Notes under the pieces: model-generated
The model's input: the letters and a program-made list of their open reading frames with translations, nothing else
What the model was told of the DNA's origin: nothing
The model's database searches: none
DNA from: Omphiscola glabra
Lineage: Eukaryota > Mollusca > Gastropoda > Lymnaeidae
DNA length: 64,000 bases
Direction of reading: 5' to 3'
NCBI GenBank assembly: GCA_964017045.1
Contig: OZ024795.1
Location: 29,364,366 to 29,428,365 of the forward strand
Made by a program: the position numbers and the translations under genes
Shown: one piece after another, positions 33,441-45,939 of the stretch
How the letters are laid out: every line of letters starts with the position of its first letter
Position numbering within the stretch: the stretch's first letter is position 1

Positions 33441-36164
33441 GGGAATGCTTTCAGGTGAGGTAAAAGGAAATATTTGGCTAGGGGGAAAAAAACAAAAACA
33501 AAAAAAAGACAACAAATGTGTCGGCAAGATGTCTTCTTCAGCGAACAGTGCAAACAAAGAGTAACACAATAAAAAATTAAAGCTTAAAAAGAAGTATCCC
33601 AGTGACTTGAAAGGTTTTAATTGTATTGTTCTTTGAAATGTGTTATTATTTTGTAGTTTAAACACACATATATTATACCCTGATTAGGTAAATCTCATCT
33701 CACACTATCCCCGCCCTCCCCCGCACGTGCCTTACATAGCTTAGCCATAATCCTATCAGGGTCAAACATTCCGGTCTTTCCTAAGAGTAAAATGCCTGGT
33801 CCAAGGGTAGTAGTATGAAGCTTCGGTCGCGTGGCTGTGATTACCAATATATTCCCCACTGTCGATGATTTGTAAACTCGCACGTGCTAGCAATATGGGT
33901 CAGCGCCCCCCTCCCCCAAAGCCAGTCTAAACGCACACCAAATGTTTGGTCAGTGATGACTCCTGGGGTCCAACCCATGGTAGTATGTTTAATAGTGATG
34001 ACTGTATGATAATAGAGAGAGTGAGAGAGAAAAGATACAGAAGACTGAAAACCCTTGCCACGACATTATGTCTATACCTGATAATACATGTCCCTGTTAA
34101 CTCCATGTCTCCCCCCATCTAAACTTAACTATTGGCAGAAATGTGATATTAATTCTGTAGACCTTCCATTTACGTTCCATTCTTCTTCCTGCTGTTCTCT
34201 CTTATTTTTTTCTCCCTTTCTCATCCCCCCTTTCTCTCTCCCTCCCTCTCCCTCTCCCTCCCCCCTATCTCTCTCTCACTCACTCACTATCTTTTCTGAT
34301 TCCTCTCTCAATTCTTGTCCATAAAATTTGATCCCCGCTATTGTCTTTGGCATTCCCCCTCATATCTCATAGCAACGTACTTACCCCAGGGTCCTGGTGT
34401 GGTCTATTGAGAAACTGCCCCAGTGCCAGAAGAGTTGTGTGTTTGTTGGTGCCGTCTATTAGCACAACACCAACTGTTGCACACAGGTGGCAAGACAGCC
34501 ACAACACCAACCACCCTGGCAATACACAAACGAACACCGATGAACTGCCGCACACCTGCTAATCCACAGTCCGGACCTGATACAGCCCATGCCCCACACC
34601 TGCTAAACCACAGTCCGGACCTGATACTGCCCATGCCCCACACATGCTAAATCACAGTCCGGACCTGATACAGCCCATGCCGCACATATGGTGTTGATGG
34701 ACTATTACCTTAAGACAGTAGCACTGGTACATTGTAGCTCCACTGTTATTCAGCCTTTGATATGAAATTAACCAAAGGGAAACATGCTCCATGAAGAATC
34801 TTATCAGAGATAACCCATTGAATCAGTTGGTTATGTTAGAACTAACCTACCAAGTAACATGGGCTATACGTATTCAAAGTGATTCTAAGTAAGATTATAC
34901 GATGTTAAAAGTAATGTGCTAAATTTTTTAACACCCTGGATTATGTACTAAATTTGACAGCACCTTGGATTATGTGCTAAATCTTAGATTAGATTTCGCA
35001 CATCACCAAGTATTTGCATTGAATTCAAGTATTTATCTCTAGGTTGGAAAGAAACAATTCAGTTTTCGTTCAGTCTCGGCAAGTCTCTTTTCAACAGTAG
35101 TGTCCCAGAAAATATATCTTTTTTTGCTGGCCCCTTAACCATTTGCTTGTGAGGACAAAGCGAGAGCTCCACAACCTGGGCTCAGGTACCTAACCGTTTC
35201 TAATCCACTTAACATTGAGATGGGGTCGAGTGAGACAAGAGCTTCCTCGTGGCCTGAATGCCAGCCTTACGGAGATATGCCCCCATCGTTAATATTTGCT
35301 TGCGTCACGTGGGGGGTAGGATGTTGTAAGAGCGGGTTAGCGGAGTCTGCGGCTGTTTGTAAATGGAAACAAGTATTCGATCTCAGTTTCTGTCGCAAGC
35401 ACCGGATTCCGAAATAGAGTTGACCTTTTCCCCACCCCGACCCCTAGCAGTGGATTTGATCTACGTTTGTCTGGTAGTAAGCCATTGCTGTTATCCAAGT
35501 CAGTAGTGGTCTTTCGAATGATAAACTACCGGAAAATATTAAGGTTATGTGTGTAGATGGGTGATATTAAAATGTGATATCTGAACGCCAGAAGACACAT
35601 TTTACTGACCATCACGTGTCTTGTACCCACAGCTGGATCACATCTTAATCCATGTTGCACGCGTGTCATGCATCAATACACTCATTCAATAGAAACATCA
35701 TATTATAAAAAAATAAAATCTCCCCCTATCTCGAGATGCGAGAAGCTTATCAACTTTGAACTCATAGCCTTCCCAAAATAATAGCAATTTTTCGGTCGAC
35801 CTATAAGTTACCTGAACAACAATGGGGTACTGTCCTCTTAAGTCCCGCCTCCGTTATTTGTGACACGCTCCTAGTTTTACACCCATGTCCCGAACAACAG
35901 TCAAACACATTGGTATATCGCAATAACTTATATATCTTGTACACAATGATATATCGCTGTTACTCACTTATCCCGTAAACATTGATATGTCAATAAATCT
36001 CACACATCCCTTACACATATAGCCCGTAATCATTGATATATCGCTTTGATTCCTACATCCCGTACAATTGAGAAACACATTGACATTTCGCTATAACTCA
36101 TATAATCTAACTAACGGGGCACTTATTTATGATTTATAGTCTCTATCAATGCTACAATTAGGTG
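33441..36164. other. Gene-free stretch with several short or degenerate duplications
   Basis: 34550-34690: three copies of a 44-bp unit with CACAGTCCGGACCTGATAC. 34905-34985: two to three copies of ~34 bp with GGATTATGTGCTAAAT. 35890-36110: four diverged units with CATTGATATATCGCT. 34190-34300 is CT-rich. No gene recognised. Confidence 0.6.
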
Positions 36165-36416
36165 GATTTTTACAAGTAGTTAGATTATTTCATTTGTGCG
36201 AGTAATTTGATTATTTCATTTATGTAAGCAGTTAGATTTATTTCATTTATACAAGTAGTTAGATTTATTCCATTTATAGAAGTAGTTAAATTTATTTCAT
36301 TTATACAAGTCGTTAGATTTATTTCATTTATAAATGAGTTAAATTTATTTTATTTATACAAGTAGTTAGATTTATTTCATTTATACAAGTAGTTAGATTT
36401 ATTTCATTTATACAAT
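36165..36416. repeat. 27-bp AT-rich minisatellite
   Basis: About nine copies of TTAGATTTATTTCATTTATA plus CAAGTAG, the left ones diverged. Confidence 0.93.
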
Positions 36417-36563
36417 AAATTGGAATTGTTAAAATAAAAAACAAAAACATACACAACATAAAAAAATGTATATGTTTTCCTTTGTTATTAGAAGAGGGGG
36501 AAATAATTTAATCGCTCGTCTCTAGCAAAAGAGGAAAAAAGAAAGGGGGGGGGGCTATAATTT

Positions 36564-36637
36564 AAATTTGCCGCCTGGCTAAGAGCGGCAATAAGTTAAA
36601 TTTGCCGCCTGGTCTAAGAAAGGCAATAAGTTAAATG
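36564..36637. repeat. 34-bp direct duplication
   Basis: AAATTTGCCGCCTGG(T)CTAAG ... GGCAATAAGTT occurs twice, starting near 36564 and 36598. Confidence 0.88.
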
Positions 36638-36965
36638 CACAGAGCTCTTCATTATTGGAAAACCTCGAAAGGTTAATCCCCAAAAAGAAGAGAGAGAAAA
36701 AAAAAAAGCTCTTCCTTTTCTTGGCATTTCTTCCCTGATCCACGAGATGCCGCTGTAGTCTGGCCCCGGGGGCCCTTGATTGACGAGAGTTGTTGAGGGT
36801 GGGCTTGAAGAGATCGACCATTTCATTTTCTAACACATTTGGTACTCCCCATTTACTCTCAGAGGGTGTGGCGTGGGAGATAAAGTGAGACCATCGGGAG
36901 CTTTTAACGGTCTGCACAAGGGCTGGCAGACTGGAGTGCCGCCATCGTTGTGTATGTGTGACGAA

Positions 36966-37026
36966 TGTGTGAGTGTGTGTGTGTGCTTGTATGTGTGTGC
37001 GCGTGTGTGTGTTTGCGTGTGTGTGT
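36966..37026. repeat. Imperfect (GT)n microsatellite
   Basis: GTGTGTGTGTG runs interrupted by CTTGTATG and GCGC. Confidence 0.92.
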
Positions 37027-37189
37027 AAATAGTTGGTAAAGCTATAACACCTAGCAGAGTGTTCGATTATTTTTTTGTAAATATATATTTTTAAAAAATC
37101 ACAATGTACCAAATACTCTGATGCGTTATGGAGCTATTATTGAGGTATTAGCGAAAACCCAAACTCTTTTGTTATTAATATCTTTACTC

Positions 37190-37306
37190 CACAATAGTCC
37201 ATGATGTTCTAATAGTCCACAATGTTCTTACAGTCCACAATGTTCTAACATTCCACAATGTTCTAATAATCCACAAAGTTCTAATAGCCCACAATCTTCT
37301 AACAAT
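37190..37306. repeat. 18-bp minisatellite (TCCACAATGTTCTAATAG)
   Basis: About six to seven copies of the 18-bp unit, with TTCTTACAG and TTCTAACAT variants. Confidence 0.93.
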
Positions 37307-37482
37307 GTTTAACTGTACACTTTTTAATTGCTCACATGTATGGTCCAGTGGGAGGGGGTTACCTACCAACACGGGGTGTACACGGTTTTGAAATACCATG
37401 GCGCCATTGGGGTCAGTGGTTAGAACAGATTCACTTTTACAAAGGTCAGTTTAACTTTAACCAGCTTGATAATCTTCTAAAT

Positions 37483-37681
37483 CAGCGGTTCTCAAAGTTT
37501 GGGTCGCGACCCCTTTGGGGGTCGAATGACCCTTTTACAAGGGTCGCGTAAGACCATCGGAAAACACATATACAGTACAGTTATGAAGTAGTTACGAAAG
37601 ATAATTATGTGGTTGGGTGGTCGCCACAACATGAGGAACTGTATTAAAGGGTCACGGCATTAGGAAGGTTGAGAACCACTA
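37483..37681. mobile_element. SPIN-like non-autonomous hAT element, 199 bp, complete
   Basis: Starts CAGCGGTTCTCAAAGTTTGG with GGGTCGCGACCCCTTTGGGG. The interior has TAAGACCATCGGAAAACACA and ACAGTTATGAAGTAGTTACG. The right end is CACAACATGAGGAACTGTAT, AAGGGTCACGGCATTAGGAA and GGTTGAGAACCACTA. These blocks are those I know from the SPIN (Space Invaders) hAT family, which is reported to have spread by horizontal transfer among vertebrates and some invertebrates, including a pond snail. Flanks TTCTAAAT (37475-37482) and ATCTAAAT (37682-37689) are a 7/8 target duplication with the central TA of the Buster group. No transposase. Confidence 0.88.
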
Positions 37682-37689
37682 ATCTAAAT

Positions 37690-38073
37690 ATATTCAGACA
37701 GTTTGATAATACTGAATACGCATCCTGGAAAGTCACCAACACACACAAAAACCGCCGGAGTCTTTGAAATGCCTTTACCTGGGGACCGCTGATCGTTTTA
37801 CTTAGGATTAATTAGTGTTCTATTTTGTTGTGATTAACTTTCGTTAAGTCTTGGCCATCCGAAGTTGAATGCTCATCATATACCAAACGATATTCTTTAA
37901 ACCTTTTAGGACTCATCTTGCACAATGCGCAATCAAGAATTTAAAAAAAAAAATTATAAATAAATAAGAAAAGCAAAAAATGAGGATCTGCTAAGTAAAT
38001 GCGACACATTTTGGAAAAATCCCTTCCTTTCCGCTTAAATTCATTTATCTTCATGGCTGTTCTTGTTTGTTGT
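37690..38073. other. Gene-free spacer
   Basis: AT-rich, nothing recognised. Confidence 0.5.
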
Positions 38074-38505
38074 GGCACGACACGCCTGCCACGATAGGGC
38101 ACGACACGCCTGCCACTATATGGCACGACACGCCTGCCACTATATGGCACGACACGCCTGTTCGATATGGCACGACACGCCTGCCACGATATGGCACGAC
38201 AAGCCTGCCACTATATGGCACGACACGCCTGCCACTATATGGCACGACACGCCTGCCACGATATGGCACGACAAGCCTGCCACTATATGGCACGACACGC
38301 CTGCCACTATATGGCACGACACGCCTGTTCGAAATGGCACGACACGCCTGCCACGATAGGGCACGACACGCCTGTTCGATATGGCACGACAAGCCTGCCA
38401 CGATATGGCACGACACGCCTGCCACGATATGGCACGACACGCCTGCCACGATATGGCACTGCACGACTGTTCGATATGGCACGACACGCCTTCCACGAGA
38501 GCCAT
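38074..38505. repeat. 24-bp minisatellite with 72-bp higher-order unit
   Basis: About 18 copies of GGCACGACACGCCTGCCACT plus ATAT. Variants (CACGATAT, ACAAGCC, TGTTCGATAT) recur in a three-unit block at 38182 and 38254. Because 24 is a multiple of three, frames of 98-165 codons stay open on both strands; these are artefacts. Confidence 0.95.
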
Positions 38506-40515
38506 ATATTCTTAAAGTTACACAGTGTTTTGAGTTCAGCGCAAACAACGGGCGCCATTAATTACAATTGATTGGTTATAAAGAAATCATTTTTTATTGC
38601 ACACGTGCACGTATACTTTGATTCATAATTACTACACCATATTTTCAATGACGTCACAGGGATAATTCCAGAATATAGTATAGCTTTATGGTGTTGACGT
38701 TTGTGTACATGAGAGATTACCACGGCTACAGCAAGTTTTGTACATCTTTGACTCGGAGTGGACAATTTTTAATTCAGACATGATTTTTTTTTTCGAATGC
38801 GGATAACTATTTTAAAAGGAAAGCCGGATACATCTTTTGATAAACCGCACTGCAGGTGCTGGGATACTTCCGAAGGCTTTCCTCCATTGCGACTTCCTCG
38901 TGGCCCTGTCACGTGACTCATGTTATGAGAGCTGGTGGGGGTTAACGGAAGCCGCAGTGATGTCAACGTGTCTACCACAAAGGAGGCGTCTGCTAGGACG
39001 ATAGACTCCCTAACATTTTTGGACGACCGCGTCCGGGGGCCTGTTGTTGACAGGTTTAAAGACCTCCCGCGAGGAAGTCTGCGAGACAGGGGAAAAGATG
39101 AGACAAGCCTTGTGCTTGGGAATATCCGTACAGGAAACAGACGAGGCGCGCGTGCTGGCGTGTTAGCCAACCAATCGAGGGGGGGGGGGGGCATGTGGTG
39201 GTGGATGTCCAGCAAGCAGTGCTCCTTCACCTTATGAATATTTTAGCATACTGTTAATGAGAATACTTTCATGCGTATGTCATTGTGTTGTCTTTTACCA
39301 GTACAACTTACAAATTACATTTCTCAAGGCTTGGATGTATGCGACCAGTTGGGAAAGGTGGAGGGGGGGGGGGGCTGAGTATAGAGGTGTACGACTGAAC
39401 GTCGAGATGAATAGCTGTTATGTAAGCAAGCTGAAAATCGGGAGTAGAATGTAAGCCTAGTGATGTGAAGGCTGTAAGAATTATGTTTGTATGTGAGGCA
39501 GGCTGTGGTAAAGTGCACGTCATTGAGTAAGGGGAATATAGAAAATTGAAAGTATGTACGCAAACTTACACGTTGTGAGGTGAAATTAAAGGGTTTTGAT
39601 TTATGACTTGTGAGCTTACATTGTGTAATGAAGATTTGATACATCTGAAAGTATAGCTGTGAAGCAATGAGGGCGCTCGGTAGTGGGCGATTGCAATACC
39701 AAAGTAGTTGTTGTCGCTGTAGTTAGGACAAAGAGACTATATCGACAATTCCCACGGTGATGTTCTCAAAAAACACAACGAAAAGCGATCTTAGTGTGAT
39801 TTTACTTAAAGAGAGGGAGAGATAGAGAGAGAGAGAGAAAGCTGTTTAAAAATCATCTCTCCTGGATGTGCTGCATTGTGCCATATTGTCATCAATGACT
39901 CTTTCTTTAACAGCTCTTACTTACGATATGAGGACAGGGCTGTGGGTGGGTTGCGGTTGAGCTCACCATGAGGGATGCACATCTGAAACATTGGCACGTG
40001 TGTTGAAGCTATTGCTATTACATCACCAGCACACCCTTTTCTCATCGTCGGGGGAAGTGTTAAACCAAAACACAAGACGCGAGGGAGATAAAGCCGGTGA
40101 TCAATCCAAGCCGAGGAGGATACGGCGATAACATAAGCAGAGCGCGGCCCTTCAAATACTCTCGCCATTTTTTTACAAACCGATTGCTTTTTTGGGCGGG
40201 AAAACGGCGGTAAGAGAGCGGAACTGAATATTTGTTACTGAGTTTTATTGGCAGAGACAAGCTAAGATGGCCTGTCTTTGTTATGGTCCTCGCGCTGCGG
40301 GCGGTCCGGCTTTGTTTTTCGTTGGATAGACTGGAAACTTCATTCGTCATGTTGTTCGTCTTTCGCATGCGGAGAGGATCAAGACGACCTTAGACTACGA
40401 AATACACACTTGACATGCCTTTTATTTTGATTAAATCGAGGAAGAGTTGCGCATTTCATCAGCATTAATCTCTCGTACTCGTCTGTTTTGATCCCCTGGC
40501 AAGTCTTTCTCTGGA
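38506..40515. other. Gene-free stretch; GC-rich open frames unrecognised
   Basis: 38769-39237 has overlapping open frames on both strands (153 codons minus, 100 plus), with no domain recognised and a G tract at 39180-39191. A second G tract lies at 39363-39374. A GA-rich run lies near 39815-39838. I see no splice structure that would support an exon. Confidence 0.4.
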
Positions 40516-40816
40516 CCACTGGAAATAATGACAAATCTTAGTCTAGGCCACTGGGAATAATGGCAAATCTTAGTCTAGGCCACTGGAAATAATGACAAAT
40601 CTTAGTCTAGGCCACTGGGAATAATGACAAATCTTAGTCTAGGCCACTGGGAATAATGGCAAATCTTAGTCTAGGCCACTGGGAATAATGGCAAATCTTA
40701 GTCTAGGCCACTGGGAATAATGACAAATCTTAGTCTAGGCCACTGGGAATAATGACAAATCTTAGTCTAGGCCACTGGAAATAATGGCAAATCTTAGTCT
40801 AGGCCACTGGGAATAG
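40516..40816. repeat. 32-bp minisatellite
   Basis: About nine to ten copies of CCACTGGGAATAATGGCAAA plus TCTTAGTCTAGG. Copies are almost identical, differing mainly at GGG/GGA and TGG/TGA. Confidence 0.96.
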
Positions 40817-40944
40817 ATCAAGATGCACGTGATGACTAGAAGTATTTCCGTGTGTCTCACTGTGCTCATTACGCGTTTAACGTCACGTTTTTTCCCCACC
40901 TGTTTCTCCATCCATTGGACCAAGTAAATATCACTTCTGTGTGG

Positions 40945-41095
40945 TCCACCTGGTCCAGTCTTCACGTGGTCCACCAGGTCCAGTCTTCATATGGTCAACA
41001 AGTTCAAGTCTTCACAAGGCCCACCAGTTCAAGTCTTCACATGGCCCACCATTTCCAGTCCTCTCAAGGCTCACCAGGTCCAGTCTTCAGATGTG
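40945..41095. repeat. 25-bp degenerate minisatellite
   Basis: Six copies of a 25-bp unit around CCACCAGGTCCAGTCTTCAC. Confidence 0.9.
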
Positions 41096-42599
41096 AGATT
41101 GACACATCCTCATAACCCATGACATTAGATGCAGGTTGCCACCAGAGCGTTGTAAACTTACTGTCATTACATGTCCCCGACCGTGACCTGTGTTTATGTT
41201 GTATTTAGGATTACATGGGACGTTTAAGATCAGCGGGTCTCGACATTTGCATGCAATGCTATTAAAAATAATAAGAGGTTATTGTACTAACAAATGTCCT
41301 TTTTTTTGGAGAAATTGGAACATAATAAAATATATACATTTTGGGTTACATTGTCCTTTCAAAAATTCTAAAGTTTCCATCTTTTTATGGTCATCTACTT
41401 GTATGTCACTAAAAGCTTGTTATTAAATTATAGTTGTACTCAAATGTTGACACCCAGAGAAGTAGATTGGTAGGAGCTACACTCTCGGTGGATCCCATCA
41501 GCAGGGTTATGCCCCCCTGCAGCGTTACTCGACTAGACGCAGAGGTAATGAACGGCCCACTTCTTCTCACTATTCCAGGTAATTTAAAGTCAGGGGAATG
41601 GATCGGTCGTAGGTACTCGCGCTCTTAGGGGTAATCGGTGTTTTTATTAGGAGAATTCGGAGTGACTGGCTGACCTAGATTCGTGAAAAAATGCAAAGGG
41701 AGATAACACTGACTGAGCACATTGTGTTTTTTTAAATAGTCGGACACGTGTTGTTGACACTAGCGGCTCACAATAACTTTCTAAAAGCCACCACCTACTG
41801 ACCCAATTGAAACTCTTTTTCCTGGCTAGCGGCACCCACCCGCCGCTGACCAACAGCTCAAGTGGTTTGCTGATTTCATTATGCTACACCATGTTGATGC
41901 CCTTTACGGGCTGTTTGCAGATCACAAGTTGGACTCCTATAATGTAACTACGCCAATGTGATATAAATAACGAGATTAGGGTAAGTAACAAAACAACCCT
42001 CTGACCCAACTAAGCACCCCCGCCCCCCCCCCCCCGCCCCTATGTGTCTGTATGTTTGAGACCTCTGAATTCTTGACTACTTCCCCGTTCCAAAGTAATT
42101 CAGTTCAAACTTCCTTGACTTAAAAATAGAACGGTCTCAGACAAACTACTGTTGGTACCAATGATGTGTGGAGAGATGTATGTACTGTTAGTAAATCAGC
42201 GCGAGGGAATCCAAGAATGAATTGTAAGCAGAGGTGAATGATGGATTAACAGATGTTACCTGGAGTGAGCTCACCCCGAGGGCCACAACTCGCGAAAGCG
42301 CGGCTTTTAATGTAACGCGATGGGATGAGTGGGTCATGAGTGTTGGTTGGTGGGGGGGGCGAGAGATTGATGGGGCTTGTGGAGTGTATCCCAAACCTTT
42401 TTCGCCCCCCACCCTTGGATCTTTAGGAGTAGAAAGACAAGTGGATCGTTATGCATTGTTGTTAAAATATGCATATTTTATCGCCACCTTGGATTATTCG
42501 CCATTTTGACTACCTGTCCATATTTTATACGTTTGCTAAATGTACCATTCTATTGGTTAGTTTTACAAAAATGTTTATTGTTGTGCTGATAGTACATAC
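41096..42599. other. Gene-free stretch
   Basis: No exon recognised. Contains a second CAAAGGGAGATAACAC motif (about 41695) and a C tract near 42020. Short frames at 41434-41853 and 42234-42509 lack homology. Confidence 0.45.
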
Positions 42600-42755
42600 G
42601 TTAAGTTCTTATAGTGCAAAGGTGCTGTGCTTATAGTTGACAGGCATTATACTTATAGTACACAGGTACTGTGCTTATAGTACACAGGTACTGTACTTAT
42701 AGTGCTCATGTACTGTGCGTATACTACTAAGTTACAGTGCTTATAGTTATAGTAC
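42600..42755. repeat. 22-bp minisatellite (AGTACACAGGTACTGTGCTTAT)
   Basis: About six degenerate copies of a unit built on TACACAGGTACTGTGCTTAT. Confidence 0.9.
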
Positions 42756-42829
42756 ATAGTCTCAAAACTCGGTCTGAAATTTAAAAAGAAAGATATCAAG
42801 TTCAGTCACTAGTTCAGACCTTTCAGAAC

Positions 42830-43082
42830 CCTGGTACGACACAATGATTGAGTTATATCTTGGTACGACACAATGATTGAGTTATATCTTGGTACGACAC
42901 AATGATTGAGTTATACATTGTAAGACACAATGCTTGATTTATATCTTGGTACGACACAATGATTGAGTTTTACATTGTACGACACAATGATTGAGTTATA
43001 TCTCGGAACGACGCAATGATTGAGTTATATATTGGTAAGACACAATTATTCAGTTTTTACCTTGGTACGACACACTTCTTCA
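42830..43082. repeat. 29-bp minisatellite
   Basis: About eight copies of CTTGGTACGACACAATGATT plus GAGTTATAT; copies begin 42832, 42861 and so on, and decay to the right. Confidence 0.94.
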
Positions 43083-43796
43083 TTCATAGTAGGAACGTTA
43101 AATTATGGTAAAAGATAGGGGCACACATACACCACACAACTTTATTATTTGTTTGTGTTTGTTGTGTTTGTTTGTTTGTTTACTCAAACGAATGTCTCTC
43201 CCAGAGAGCTCACCCTGCTCATAGAATATGTTTTTCTCAATCCTCAAACAAAATTTTGAAAGTTCCGGGTCGGAAATGTAACCACAAAAAAAAATTTGAA
43301 AAGTTTATAAAGTAAAAAGACATTTTATTATAGTCAAAAGAAAAAGAAGTGCCTACAAACCGAGGGTCGTCGTCTTCTAAGCTTTTTAAAAGATAGGTAG
43401 GCGATTTGTGGGGGGGGGGGGGGGGATGGCGTGTACAGAAAGAAGATGGATGATGGGAAGAAGAGAAGAAACGCACGTGCGTGGTGGTGGTGGGGGCGGG
43501 GGTGGTCGGTTGATTTACATCACCTACGGTAAAGTGAAGGAAGGAGATGTGGTGAAATTAGGGGGTGGGGTCGGTATGAAATAGCGTTTACCTTCCCCCC
43601 CACGGTGACAAATAGTTGATATTGTAAAGTGTCTGTTACACCTATATAAATGGAATGACTACATCCCCACAGACAATAGCAACCACTGTCGCGTTAAAGC
43701 TTTCGTAACATTCTACGGTCACCTGCGTTTCCACTGGAAATAAGTTAAACATCACGATGTCAAGAATAACTGTTAGCCCCTGCACTGCAATATTTG
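43083..43796. other. Gene-free spacer with G tract
   Basis: A long G tract at about 43410-43424 and GGTGGTGGTGGGGGCGGGGG at 43480-43500. No exon recognised. Confidence 0.45.
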
Positions 43797-44018
43797 CACA
43801 TGTGCACTCCTTGAAAGGTATTTGCACATGTGCACTCCTTGAAAGGTATTTGCACATGTGCACTCCTTGAAATGTATTTGAATATGTGCACTCCTTGAAA
43901 GTTATTTGCACATGTGCACTCCTTGAAATGTATTTGCACATGTGCACTCCTTGAAAAGTATTAGCACATGTGCACTCCTTGAAAGGTATTTGCACATGTG
44001 CACTCCTTGAAAGGTATA
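43797..44018. repeat. 28-bp minisatellite with palindromic core TGCACATGTGCA
   Basis: Eight copies of TGCACATGTGCACTCCTTGA plus AAGGTATT. Most copies contain the perfect 12-bp palindrome TGCACATGTGCA. Confidence 0.95.
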
Positions 44019-44085
44019 TAATTTATTGGTTTCTTTCCACTATTATTATTTTAATTCCAGGCCCTAGATATGTTATACTGGTAAT

Positions 44086-44620
44086 CACCTGTACTCCCAC
44101 ACATCCTCACCTGTACTCCCACCCATCTTCACCTGTACTCCCACCCATCTTCACCTGTACTCCCACCCATCTTCACCTGCACCCCCACACATCTTTACCT
44201 GCACTCACACCCATCTTCACCTGTACTCCCGCCCATCTTCACCTGTACTCCCGCACATCTTTACCTGCACTCACACCCATCTTCACCTGTACTCCCGCCT
44301 ATCATCACCTGTACTCCCGCACATCTTTACCTGCACTCACACCCATCTTCACCTGTACTCCCCCCATCTTCACCTGTACTCCCGCACATCTTTACCTGCA
44401 CTCACACCCATCTTCACCTGTACTCCCCCCATCTTCACCTGTACTCCCGCACATCTTTACCTGCACTCACACCCATCATCACCTGTACTCCCGCACATCT
44501 TTACCTGCACTCACAACCATCTTCACCTGTACTCCCGCCTATCATCACCTGTACTCCCGCCTATCATCACCTGTACTCCCGCACATCTTTACCTGCACTC
44601 ACAACCATCTTCACCTGTAG
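44086..44620. repeat. 22-bp minisatellite with 44/66-bp higher-order pattern
   Basis: About 24 units alternate CACCTGTACTCCCRCCCATC- and TACCTGCACTCACACCCATC-type sequences. The triplet GTACTCCCGCACATCTTTAC / CTGCACTCACACCCATC / ACCTGTACTCCC recurs. The plus strand is C-rich and lacks stops in one frame for over 200 codons; this is not a gene. Confidence 0.94.
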
Positions 44621-44929
44621 TTTTAGAGTCAACCTGTCGACACTGTTCTGTTCACGTCCTTACAAACCCATTGAAATAATCGTTAACCCGAGATCACTCA
44701 ATGCTCCAACGTGAAATTAAATAACGGTTTATTTCCTAGCATATCATCTTGACCTTCAATAACTGATTGACCCTTCACCCCACACACTATTCAAACTTTA
44801 CATTAAGTACATATGATTAATTGTGATATCTTGTAGCTCTTGTTATCCAAGGCCTCTTCCATAGAATTTTTTTTTTCTAAACATGATATACCATCTTAAT
44901 TCCACACATTGTTGCATTGCCAATACTGC
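44621..44929. other. Short gene-free spacer
   Basis: Nothing recognised. Confidence 0.5.
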
Positions 44930-45285
44930 CTTAGAATGTGAACACCATCCTTGCCCTAGAATGTGAACACCATCCCTGTCCTAGAATGTGAACACCATCC
45001 CTGCCCTATAATGTGAACACTACCTGCCCTACAATGTGAACACTATCCTTACCCTAGAATGTGAACACTATCCCTGCCCTAGAATGTGAACACTACCTGC
45101 CCTAGAATGTGAACACTATCCTTGCCCTAGAATGTGAACACTATCCCTGCCCTTGAATGTGAACACTATCCCTGCCCTTGAATGTGAACACTATTCCTGT
45201 CCTAGAATGTGAACACCACCCTAGCTCTAGAATATGAACACTATCCCTGTCCCAGCGTGTGAACAGTATCCCTGTCCTGATCACA
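44930..45285. repeat. 25-bp minisatellite (CCTAGAATGTGAACACTATC)
   Basis: About 14 copies of CCTAGAATGTGAACACTATC plus CCTGC, some with a 4-bp deletion (ACTACCTGCC). Confidence 0.94.
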
Positions 45286-45617
45286 TTCTACCAACATCTA
45301 AAATTTACTCCAGCTGATCCCCAAAAAACCCACCTCTATTTGTATCCTATACTTCCTTTAAACGTATGGATTTAATCTAATCTGGCTCATCCACCGGATA
45401 TAGCACGCTGTCACGTGACTCACTATCGGCTTAGATGCAATAAATAACTAACCTCGGCTATTTCGGACACACCGGAAATGGAATATTTAATGCCCCTGTT
45501 TTAGAACGTTTCGTTATTTATCTTACCTTCAATATCCCCTTCAATATACCTCAAATATCCCTTCCATGGCCCTTTAATAATATCCCTTCAATGTCCCTTG
45601 ACTATCCCTTCAATATG

Positions 45618-45925
45618 ATTGATTGATTGATTGGATACTTCTATGGCGCTGGTATCCATGCTACTTTAGCATGCTCACTGCGATCTGGATTACTCAAATC
45701 TATTAAACAAAAACAAGTCTTTAAATGTTTTATAAATGATTTTCTGTCCTTCTCAGTACTCCTCAAAGATGGATGTAAACTATTCCATAACTTTGGCGCT
45801 ACCGCTTCCAAAGAGCGCACTCCGTACGACTTTTTTCTGTGTTCATCCACATATGCCTTCACTGTCCCTCATGTATCCATAAAATGTCCCTTTAATACTT
45901 TAAGATTCGTGGCAAACTCTAGTTC
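45618..45925 (-). mobile_element. Non-LTR retrotransposon 3' end (reverse transcriptase C-terminus)
   Basis: Minus-strand frame reads KSYGVRSLEAVAPKLWNSLH, then PSLRSTEKDRKSFIKHLKTC. The RS..AVAPKLWNSLP..LR block is the typical C-terminal tail of jockey/CR1-like reverse transcriptase ORFs. A stop is followed on the same strand by an ATCAATCAATCAATCA microsatellite tail at 45618-45637, the expected 3' terminus. Only the last 80 or so codons remain, as usual for a 5'-truncated copy. Confidence 0.8.
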
Positions 45926-45939
45926 ACGTTCTCCGTTCT

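Noticed and set aside
38769..39237. Overlapping 153- and 100-codon frames in GC-rich DNA
   Set aside because: Both strands are open, there are no domains, and the plus frame ends in a G tract; consistent with low stop density in GC-rich sequence.
43970..44620. 216-codon Pro/Thr-rich plus frame resembling a mucin
   Set aside because: Entirely inside the 22-bp C-rich array, with no signal peptide or unique domain.
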